A stretch of 64,000 nucleotides of DNA from Cupriavidus pinatubonensis. GTDB lineage: Bacteria; Pseudomonadota; Gammaproteobacteria; Burkholderiales; Burkholderiaceae. Below, in pieces: positions 34,801 through 40,889 of this stretch. Numbering within the stretch: the stretch's first letter is position 1; every line of letters starts with the position of its first letter. The DNA lies in contig NZ_CP080767.1 of the NCBI RefSeq assembly GCF_019602855.1, positions 806,001 through 870,000 of the forward strand, read 5' to 3'. Both the position numbers and the translations under genes were made by a program. Below the pieces are notes generated by a model. That model saw only the letters and a list, made by a program, of their open reading frames with translations, had not been told where the DNA came from and did not search any database.

Positions 34801-36617
34801 GCGACCTGAGCCGTGGTCAGTGCGCCAACCTGGGCGGCCGTGAAGACGCCAACCTGGCTGCTCGCGAGCTTGGTCAGATCGAGTGCGGCGACCTGGTTGG
34901 TCTTCAGCGCGGCGACGTCTTCCGTATCCAGGGCCTGGAGCTGCGAGGAGCCCATGGCGCCCAGCTGGGCCGAGGTCAGTGCGGTCACCTGCGTCGAGGT
35001 CAGGGCCTTGATCTGGCTCGTCGTCATGTTGGTGACGTCCAGCGCGGCGACCTGGCTCGACTTCAGCGCGGCGACGTCGTCGGTGCCGAGGGCAGCGGTC
35101 TGGGCCGAGGTCAGGGCCTTCACCGCGGCGGTGCTCAGTGCTGCAGCCTGTGCCGTGGTCAGGGCGTCGATCTCGGCGGTGCTCAGCGAAGCGACCTGTG
35201 CCGTGGTCAGTGCGCCAACTTGCGTGGTCGTGAAGGCGCCGACCTGGCTGCTCTTCAGGTTGGTCAGGTCAAGGGCAGTAACCTGGCTGGTCTTGAGAGC
35301 AGCGACGTTGTCCGTGGACAGCGCCTGGAGCTGGTCCGAGCCCATGGCCTTCAGGGCGCCGGTGCTCAGTGCCGAAGCCTGGGCGGAGCTCAGGGCGTTG
35401 ATTTCGGCGGTGCTCAGCGTGACGGCCTGAGCCGTGGTCAGTGCGCCAACCTGGGCGGCCGTGAAGACGCCAACCTGGCTGCTCGCGAGCTTGGTCAGAT
35501 CGAGTGCGGCGACCTGGTTGGTCTTCAGTGCGGCGACGTCTTCCGTATCCAGGGCCTGGAGCTGCGAGGAGCCCATGGCGCCCAGCTGGGCCGAGGTCAG
35601 TGCGGTCACCTGGGTCGAGGTCAGGGCCTTGACCTGGCTCGTCGTCATGTTGGTGACGTCCAGCGCGGCGACCTGGCTCGACTTCAGCGCGGCGACGTCG
35701 TCGGTGCCGAGGGCAGCGGTCTGGGCCGAGGTCAGGGCCTTCACCGCGGCGGTGCTCAGTGCTGCAGCCTGTGCCGTGGTCAGGGCGTCGATCTCGGCGG
35801 TGCTCAGCGAAGCGACCTGTGCCGTGGTCAGTGCGCCAACTTGCGTGGTCGTGAAGGCGCCGACCTGGCTGCTCTTCAGGTTGGTCAGGTCTAGGGCTGC
35901 AACCTGGCTGGTCTTCAGGGCGGCCACGTTGTCCGTGGACAGCGCCTGGAGCTGGTCCGAGCCGAGGGCCTTTAGGGCGCCGGTGCTCAGTGCCGAAGCC
36001 TGGGTGGAGCTCAGGGCGTTGATCTCGGCGGTGCTTAGCGAAGCGGCCTGTGCCGTGGTCAGGCCCGCCACCTGGGCGGAGTTGAACGCGCCAACCTGGC
36101 TGCTCGACAGCTTGGTCAGGTCAAGCGCGGCGATCTGGCTGGTCTTCAGCACGCTGATGCCGCCGGTGCCGAGTGCCTGCAGCTGGTCCGAGCCCATCGC
36201 CTTCAGGCTGCCGGTGCTCAGCGCAGCGATCTGGGCGGTGCCCATGGCCGCAACCTCGGCCGTCGTCAGGGCCGCAGCCTGTGCGCTGCTCAGGGACGCC
36301 ATCTGGCCGGTGGACAGTGCGCCGACCTGGTTGCTGCTCAGGTTCGTCAGGTCCAGTGCGGCAAGCTGGGAAGTCTTTAGCGCAGCAATATCATCGGTGC
36401 CCAGACCCACCGCCTGCGCGGAGGTAAGGCTGGCAATGGCTGCGGTGCTCAAGGTTACGATTGCAGATGCACTGATCGCCCCAAGTTGGTCTGAATTCAG
36501 ACCGGCGACTTGCGCTGTCGACAAGGCTTGGACATCTGCCGTCGACAGGGATTGCATCTGCGCTGTTGTCAGTGCCGCGACTTGGGCCGCCGACATCGCG
36601 GAAATGATTGAAGGCAT
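31881..36617 (-). CDS. Giant octapeptide-repeat protein, Ala/Ser/Thr/Gln-rich
   Basis: 1578 residues, nearly all repeats. The unit is eight residues, consensus A-L-[ST]-[ST]-x-Q-[VLA]-x, about 160 copies. At 22 points the unit is stretched to 13 residues (A-L-D-L-T-[NK]-L-x-S-S-Q-V-G or A-L-D-V-[TA]-N-M-T-T-S-Q-[VI]-K). These define super-repeats of 77 or 53 residues. Only P2, no Cys or Trp seen, net acidic. No signal peptide, membrane segment or anchor; the last residues are H-L-H-I-G-A. I do not recognise a characterised family. Repetitive Thr-Gln proteins of this style are often labelled adhesin-like, without proof. The GT41 gene downstream could modify it. The start has only a weak AGGGG upstream. 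Confidence 0.85.
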   Translation of the reverse strand: MPSIISAMSAAQVAALTTAQMQSLSTADVQALSTAQVAGLNSDQLGAISASAIVTLSTAAIASLTSAQAVGLGTDDIAALKTSQLAALDLTNLSSNQVGALSTGQMASLSSAQAAALTTAEVAAMGTAQIAALSTGSLKAMGSDQLQALGTGGISVLKTSQIAALDLTKLSSSQVGAFNSAQVAGLTTAQAASLSTAEINALSSTQASALSTGALKALGSDQLQALSTDNVAALKTSQVAALDLTNLKSSQVGAFTTTQVGALTTAQVASLSTAEIDALTTAQAAALSTAAVKALTSAQTAALGTDDVAALKSSQVAALDVTNMTTSQVKALTSTQVTALTSAQLGAMGSSQLQALDTEDVAALKTNQVAALDLTKLASSQVGVFTAAQVGALTTAQAVTLSTAEINALSSAQASALSTGALKAMGSDQLQALSTDNVAALKTSQVTALDLTNLKSSQVGAFTTTQVGALTTAQVASLSTAEIDALTTAQAAALSTAAVKALTSAQTAALGTDDVAALKSSQVAALDVTNMTTSQIKALTSTQVTALTSAQLGAMGSSQLQALDTEDVAALKTNQVAALDLTKLASSQVGVFTAAQVGALTTAQVASLSTAEIDALTTAQASALSTAAVKSLTSAQTAALGTDDVAALKSSQVAALDVANMTTSQIKALSSAQVSALTSAQLGAMGSSQLQALDTEDVAALKTNQVAALDLTKLSSSQVGVFTTAQVGALTTAQVATLSTAEIDALTTAQASALSTAALKSMSSDQLQALGTDDVAALKTSQVAALDLTNLKSSQVGAFTTTQVGALTTAQVASLSTAEIDALTTAQAAALSTAAVKALTSAQTAALGTDDVAALKSSQVAALDVANMTTSQIKALTSTQVTALTSAQLGAMGSSQLQALDTEDVAALKTNQVAALDLTKLASSQVGVFTAAQVGALTAAQAVTLSTAEINALSSAQASALSTGALKAMGSDQLQALSTDNVAALKTSQVTALDLTNLKSSQVGAFTTTQVGALTTAQVASLSTAEIDALTTAQAAALSTAAVKALTSAQTAALGTDDVAALKSSQVAALDVTNMTTSQVKALTSTQVTALTSAQLGAMGSSQLQALDTEDVAALKTNQVAALDLTKLASSQVGVFTAAQVGALTTAQAASLTTAEIDALSSAQASALSTAALKALSSDQLQSLSTDNVAALKTSQVAALDLTNLKSSQVGALTTAQVAALNTTQVTSLSTAEIEALTTAQASALSTAAVKSLTSAQTAALGTDDVAALKTNQVAALDVANMTTGQVKAMMYQQVAALTNNQLTAMSSGQLQALDTEDVVALKTSQVAALDLTKLSSSQVGVFTTTQMAGLTTGQIGTLSTAEIAAMTTAQAAALTTSALAAMSSSQTLALETEDIAALKTSQITGLNVGDMSTSQVKAMMYQQVASLSNNQLTAMSSDQLQALDTEDVAALKTSQVAALDLTKLSSSQVGVFTTTQVAALTTSQAVTLTTSEVAALTTAQAAALSTSALSALTSSQTRALETEDIAALKTSQISGLNVGDMSTTQLEALSSAQVAYLTNSQVNALSTDQIQHLHIGA
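33181..35900 (-). repeat. Long near-identical tandem DNA repeats inside the octapeptide gene
   Basis: Anchor sequences recur at about 33211, 33832, 34843 and 35464, i.e. steps of 621, 1011 and 621 bp (207, 337 and 207 codons). The blocks 33181-33798 and 34813-35430 are almost identical over 618 bp, differing in the antisense frame by a single residue. Such blocks are substrates for recombination and for assembly collapse. Confidence 0.85.
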
Positions 36618-37017
36618 GCTTGTTTCTTACCCCTGAATGTAGTTAGTTCTGTCCGGCCCACTCGTTCGCGGCAAACGCGACTTTGTCGCCGAGCATTCCA
36701 GCGGGAAATCGGTGCTCTACTGCTCTACCAACCCCTGTTGGGTGATCGGCGCTGCATGCCGAAACTTTAGGAACGGGTCGGGAGCGGACAGCCCCGGCGC
36801 GGGCTTGACAGGGGGCGGAGAGAGGCGTGGTGAGGGCCGGTTTTGCCACGCGGGGCGCGCGGCCGGCGAGAACTGCCATTCCGGAGAAGAAACGCCACCT
36901 TACGGATACAGGCTTACGGCAGGAATGCACGCGGGTTTTACCCCACACAAGTGGGGGCAACTCGCATCAGGCTTGTTGGAGTCCGGCGTGGAACAGGTGC
37001 ACCGGACGTCCACCGGT
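36618..37017. other. 400-bp intergenic region upstream of the repeat gene
   Basis: No gene is evident. A hairpin CCCCAC-ACAA-GTGGGG (36941-36956) lies just after the 265-aa gene and may help end its transcript, though it lacks a good T run. A tRNA D-arm-like stretch near 36715 is discussed under rejected items. I could not place a convincing promoter for the repeat gene. Confidence 0.5.
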
Positions 37018-37815
37018 CTATCGCAGACGATCCCGTACCTGTGCGAAGGCCGAGGTGTAGTCGCCGAATCCCTGCTCGCGCATGGCGATCTTGAGCGCGT
37101 CGCTCAGGACCGCATCGAGCTTGAACTGCCCCAGCCGTGTTGCGGACCACGCGCACGCAAAGGTGCTGTAGGCCTTGACACGCCACGCCGGGTTCAGCGT
37201 CAGCAGCAGCGACGCAATACGCTCCATCAGGAAAACCTTGCGCTGTACCTGGCCGGGATAGGGCGTAGCAAAGGTCAGGGCGGACTTCAGTTCGCTGTCT
37301 TCACCCTCGCAGATGGCGAACAGCTGCTCGTTCAGTGCAAGCCACGCGCGCCAGAACGGCGGCTTCGCGGCGAAGTAGTTGCTGAATACGATCTGGCGCG
37401 AATCCATGATCAGGCCGGCCAGGTCCGCCTGAACGCCGGCAAACTCAAGGAAGGCCTGGCTGGCTCGGAGAAAGCCAGGTTCGAACAGTTCTTCCTGCTC
37501 GAACACATTCAGGAAAAAGGCGCCCATATCAGGTTGCGGGCTGAACGTGACCACATCGGTATCCGCGGGACACGATTCGATGAAGCGCACGACATCGGCG
37601 TGGCCGAGCCCGGTCTTTTCCAGGAAGCGCGGCGAAAAGAAGCCGTAGTAGCAGTCATCCGCCAACTCGTTCTCGAGCAGGAATTTGCGCATGGGCCAGT
37701 ACTCGCGCCAGTCATGGCGGTCGTGGCCCATGTTGATCAGGGGCAGGTATCCGGGATCCAGGCGCTGCAGGACGGCTTCGGAATACGCAATCTGGTAGAG
37801 CTGGATTTGGCTCAT
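37018..37815 (-). CDS. Conserved hypothetical protein, possibly glycan-related
   Basis: 265 residues from ATG 37815. No signal peptide or membrane segment. The N-terminus (Y-Q-I-A-Y-S-E near residue 8, then L-D-P-G-Y-L-P-L, W-R-E-Y-W-P-M-R-K-F-L and Y-Y-G-F-F-S-P-R-F near residue 58) resembles a family I associate with bacterial glycosyltransferase clusters, in which an N-terminal Y-Q-x-x-Y-x-E and P-L-D/N segment recurs; I cannot verify this. No DxD-type glycosyltransferase motif is evident. It is upstream of the octapeptide-repeat gene and GT41 gene in the same direction, which suggests a shared role. Function unknown. Confidence 0.7.
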   Translation of the reverse strand: MSQIQLYQIAYSEAVLQRLDPGYLPLINMGHDRHDWREYWPMRKFLLENELADDCYYGFFSPRFLEKTGLGHADVVRFIESCPADTDVVTFSPQPDMGAFFLNVFEQEELFEPGFLRASQAFLEFAGVQADLAGLIMDSRQIVFSNYFAAKPPFWRAWLALNEQLFAICEGEDSELKSALTFATPYPGQVQRKVFLMERIASLLLTLNPAWRVKAYSTFACAWSATRLGQFKLDAVLSDALKIAMREQGFGDYTSAFAQVRDRLR

Positions 37816-37953
37816 GAAATAGGATCCAAGGCGTGATTTGCCAGAATCCGGTGATTCTATGAGCCGGGATCGGCGCGCCATCTGGCGAACAGAGCCCGAT
37901 TGATGGGGTATTTGGGCTGGCGAATGACGCCCTGGCGACGGGAATGAGCCGGA

Positions 37954-37986
37954 AAGGCGGTTCGCCGGGGAGCCGAACCGCGCCTT
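37954..37986 (-). terminator. Probable terminator after ribE
   Basis: GGTTCG/CGAACC extended by AAGGC/GCCTT with a 2-nt bulge, followed by a short T stretch on the minus strand. It sits 18 nt after the ribE stop and would stop transcription before the following unrelated genes. Confidence 0.5.
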
Positions 37987-38004
37987 CCCCGATCGTTGCA
38001 CGGA

Positions 38005-38634
38005 TCAGGCGTTATCCTTGGCCGCCGACAACATCCGCTCCACATACCGCGCGATCAAGTCAATCTCCAGATTCACCCGACTTCCCGCCTTGAGCTCCTG
38101 CAGCGTAGTCACTTCAAGCGTATGAGGAATCAAATTGATGGAGAACACGCAGCCATCGGCCTCGTCCGTGACACGGTTGACGGTCAGCGACACGCCGTTG
38201 ATCACCACCGAGCCCTTGTACGCCAGATACCGCCCCAGTTCGCGCGGGGCGCGGATGCGCAGTTCATGCGATTCGCCAACTGGGGCAAAGTGCACGACTT
38301 CACCGAGACCGTCGACATGGCCAGAAACCAGATGCCCGCCGAGGCGGTCTGCCAGTCGCAGCGCCTTTTCCAGATTGACGCGGCCAGCGAGTTCCAGACC
38401 GACGGTCTTATTCAGGGATTCGCGGGAGACTTCCACGTCGAAGCTGTCGGCAGTCATGGCGATCACGGTCATGCACGCGCCCTGGATGGCGATGCTGTCG
38501 CCGATGACCACATCCGAAAGATCCAGGCCGCCAGCCGCGACGCGCAGGCGCACCCCGGTGTCAGCGGCGCTATCCGAGCCGAGCGGGGTGACGGTCTCGA
38601 TGCGGCCAACGGCCGCCACAATGCCAGTAAACAT
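38005..38634 (-). CDS. ribE: Riboflavin synthase (alpha subunit)
   Basis: 209 residues. Dismutates two lumazine molecules to riboflavin. Two lumazine-binding repeats: the first opens with M-F-T-G-I-V-A and has S-R-E-S-L-N-K-T near residue 68, the second contains G-G-H-L-V-S-G-H-V-D-G near residue 97 and S-L-T-V-N near residue 148. It lies 65 nt after ribD. The next riboflavin gene (ribB) is 11 kb further on. Confidence 0.96.
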   Translation of the reverse strand: MFTGIVAAVGRIETVTPLGSDSAADTGVRLRVAAGGLDLSDVVIGDSIAIQGACMTVIAMTADSFDVEVSRESLNKTVGLELAGRVNLEKALRLADRLGGHLVSGHVDGLGEVVHFAPVGESHELRIRAPRELGRYLAYKGSVVINGVSLTVNRVTDEADGCVFSINLIPHTLEVTTLQELKAGSRVNLEIDLIARYVERMLSAAKDNA

Positions 38635-38699
38635 GATGTGTTCTCGAAAGTTCGGGTGTTGGTAAGCAGCGCGGCTGGCGCGCTGTCGATAAGTTGGGG

Positions 38700-39815
38700 T
38701 CAGGCGTCGCTGCGACGCGCGATCAGGCGAAGATCCTCGCCGATCTGGCGCACATCGTGCCAGCGGAAGGAGGCGGCATCCTGCAACCGGGACAGCGGCG
38801 GCAGGTTGAACATGCCTTGTGCATCGCCGAGCAGTTTGGGCGCGAGGTAGATCAGCAGTTCGTCGGCACAATGCTCGCGGATCAGCGAGCCATTGAGCTT
38901 GAAACCTGCTTCGACGTGCAGTTCGTTGATGCCGCGTCGGCCCAGTTCCTCCAGCATCTTGCGCAACTCGACCTTGCCGTGCGGATTCGGCAACACCACG
39001 ACCTCGGCGCCGCGGGCCTCAAGCGCGTGGCGGCGTTCCTGGTCGTCCACGGCACTGAACACCAGTACCGGCTTGGCAAGGTCGCCCGAGTCCGGGGTCA
39101 GGATGCGTGCATCAAGCGGCACTTCTAAGCGCGAATCGACCAGCACTCGCTGCGGCTGGCGCGGCGTCGGGATGGCTCGCACGGTCATCTGCGGATTGTC
39201 GTCACGTACCGTGCCGATGCCGGTCAGGATGGCGCAGGCGCGCGCGCGCCAGGCGTGCCCATCGTCACGTGCGGCCTGACCGGTGATCCACTGGCTCGTG
39301 CCATCGTGCAGGGCGGTACCGCCGTCCATCGACGCCGCGACCTTGACCCGCACCCACGGCAGGCCGCGCGTCATGCGCGACACGAAGCCGATGTTGAGGT
39401 CGCGCGCTTCCTTTTCCAGCAGGCCGCAGCGCACGTCGATGCCGGCGTCGCGCAGCCGCTGCAGGCCACGGCCTGACACGCTCGGGTTGGGATCTTCCAT
39501 TGCCGCCACCACGCGCGCGATGCCGGCGCGTACCAGCGCGTCGGCACAGGGGGGCGTGCGGCCGAAATGACTGCAGGGCTCAAGCGTCACATAGGCAGTG
39601 GCCCCGGCCGGGTCGATGCCGCGCGTCTGCGCATCCTTCAAAGCCTGGATTTCGGCGTGATCCTGTCCAGCCGGCTGGGTGAAGCCCTGGCCGATGATCT
39701 GCCCGTTCTTGCTCAGCACGCAACCGACGCGTGGATTGGGGGTGGTGGTGAACATGCCTCGCGCAGCAAGCGCGAGCGCTTGCTGCATGGCGGCGTGGTC
39801 GGAATCGGAAAACAT
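38700..39815 (-). CDS. ribD: Bifunctional diaminohydroxyphosphoribosylaminopyrimidine deaminase / 5-amino-6-(5-phosphoribosylamino)uracil reductase
   Basis: 371 residues. The N-terminal deaminase has zinc motifs H-A-E-I-Q-A near residue 53 and P-C-S-H-F-G-R-T-P-P-C near residues 79-89; the C-terminal reductase domain includes V-K-V-A-A-S-M-D-G near residue 156 and E-A-G-F-K-L-N-G-S-L near residue 315. It performs the second and third steps of riboflavin synthesis. It starts 47 nt after the last gene of the minus-strand pilin operon, with no terminator between, so read-through is possible. Confidence 0.96.
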   Translation of the reverse strand: MFSDSDHAAMQQALALAARGMFTTTPNPRVGCVLSKNGQIIGQGFTQPAGQDHAEIQALKDAQTRGIDPAGATAYVTLEPCSHFGRTPPCADALVRAGIARVVAAMEDPNPSVSGRGLQRLRDAGIDVRCGLLEKEARDLNIGFVSRMTRGLPWVRVKVAASMDGGTALHDGTSQWITGQAARDDGHAWRARACAILTGIGTVRDDNPQMTVRAIPTPRQPQRVLVDSRLEVPLDARILTPDSGDLAKPVLVFSAVDDQERRHALEARGAEVVVLPNPHGKVELRKMLEELGRRGINELHVEAGFKLNGSLIREHCADELLIYLAPKLLGDAQGMFNLPPLSRLQDAASFRWHDVRQIGEDLRLIARRSDA

Positions 39816-39862
39816 TTGGCCGGTGACTCTTGCCCGCTGGGCGTTGGGTGTGCGTGCCGCTG

Positions 39863-40420
39863 TCAGGGCGGGGCAGGTTCGCCCGATGCCTCGCAGTCCT
39901 TGTCATGCCCGGGCGTGCAAAGGCGGATCCGTCCTTGCGCTCCCATGCGGACCTGGCGCTGCTCGCCGCGGCAGCTGAGCGTGAAAGTGGCGGCCTGAAA
40001 TCCGCCTTGCTCAGACCGAGAGTATCCCACAGCTGTGAATCGCAGGATGTTGCTGGCGCGTGCGGTCTGGCGCAGGGAGACGGCGAGGCAGGGGGCGCCG
40101 AGTTGGACCACGGACATGGCGATGGCACTCTGCCCGGTTTGGCGGTCCCCGGTTGTGGCCACGAGTTGCCAGCCTTGGTCCAGCGTGGTGTTGCCGTCGA
40201 GCGGTTGCAGCGCAACTTCGGCCCGCCGTGCCATGGCCGTGCTGCGCGCCTGTGCCAGCGAAGCTGCCAGCCTGTCCGCGGCGACAGCTACCTGATGGCG
40301 AGCCATCAGCACGTCGACGGCCTGACAGGCGGCCACCGCCAGCACGGCGATGATCGACAAGCAGACCAGCAGCTCTGCCAGCGTGAAGCCATGCTTGCGG
40401 TGAAGTGCTGATTGCGGCAT
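39863..40420 (-). CDS. Minor pilin, FimT/GspH type (minus-strand operon)
   Basis: 185 residues. A short leader ends at H-G, with the cleavage site before F-T-L-A-E-L-L: Gly at -1 and Glu at +5, the classical prepilin peptidase site. A hydrophobic helix of about 20 residues follows, then a GspH/FimT-type globular domain. It is the last gene of the six-gene operon and starts 1 nt after the pilE-like stop. Confidence 0.85.
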   Translation of the reverse strand: MPQSALHRKHGFTLAELLVCLSIIAVLAVAACQAVDVLMARHQVAVAADRLAASLAQARSTAMARRAEVALQPLDGNTTLDQGWQLVATTGDRQTGQSAIAMSVVQLGAPCLAVSLRQTARASNILRFTAVGYSRSEQGGFQAATFTLSCRGEQRQVRMGAQGRIRLCTPGHDKDCEASGEPAPP

Positions 40421-40421
40421 G

Positions 40422-40889
40422 TCAGCAGTCGGGGCCAGGACTGGCCGCCTGGGTCATGCCTGGGGGAAGGGTCAGCCATTGGCCCGTACTGCGCAGGATG
40501 AGCACACCGCAGCGATGGTCCACCATGACTGGCGTGGCCCGGACTTCGACGCAAGCATCCAGCCCCGCGTGAGGGCATGCAGCCGCCGTGATGACGTGGC
40601 GAGGATTGGCGCCTTGCGGCACTGGCCGAGGCCAGCTGCCCGCGGCGATATTGCCGCCCGGCTCTAGCGCGAACGTCATGGCAGCCTTGGCATGCTGCTC
40701 GAGCTCCAGCATCGCGGCGACCAGTTCGGAACGAGCCTGCGCGCGCCAGCCGCGCGCAACGTACCGCTCCCACGACGGTACGGCGAATGCGGCAAGGATG
40801 GCCAGCATGGCAATCGTGATCAACAGTTCGATCAGGGTGAATGCCCGCTGCGGCAAGGTAAAGTGTACTGATGCAATGTCGCGCGTCAC
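40422..40889 (-). CDS. PilE-like type IV minor pilin
   Basis: 155 residues from GTG 40889, whose GTGA overlaps the stop of the PilY1-like gene; the longer frame upstream is inside that gene. The prepilin site is R-A/F-T-L-I-E-L-L, with Ala instead of Gly at -1 and Glu at +5, followed by the hydrophobic helix. The globular part carries Cys pairs near the end (C-P-H-A-G-L-D-A-C and C-G-V) that may form pilin disulfides. Homologous in position to the plus-strand PilE. Confidence 0.82.
   Translation of the reverse strand: MTRDIASVHFTLPQRAFTLIELLITIAMLAILAAFAVPSWERYVARGWRAQARSELVAAMLELEQHAKAAMTFALEPGGNIAAGSWPRPVPQGANPRHVITAAACPHAGLDACVEVRATPVMVDHRCGVLILRSTGQWLTLPPGMTQAASPGPDC

Noticed and set aside
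31689-35894. A 1401-codon open frame on the plus strand opposite the repeat gene
   Set aside because: It is the antisense of the repetitive gene; its openness follows from the repeated codons. It has no ribosome binding site, and runs through the terminator of the repeat gene.
31881-36617. CRISPR-like array, because of many short regular repeats
   Set aside because: The repeats are contiguous 24-bp codon units within one open frame, with no constant repeat/variable spacer pattern and no cas genes.
36700-36760. tRNA D-arm-like stretch (GGTTGGTAGAGCAGTAGAGC on the minus strand), possible tRNA remnant or attachment site
   Set aside because: No acceptor, anticodon or T arm can be formed around it, and no matching tRNA end is seen at the other side of the block.
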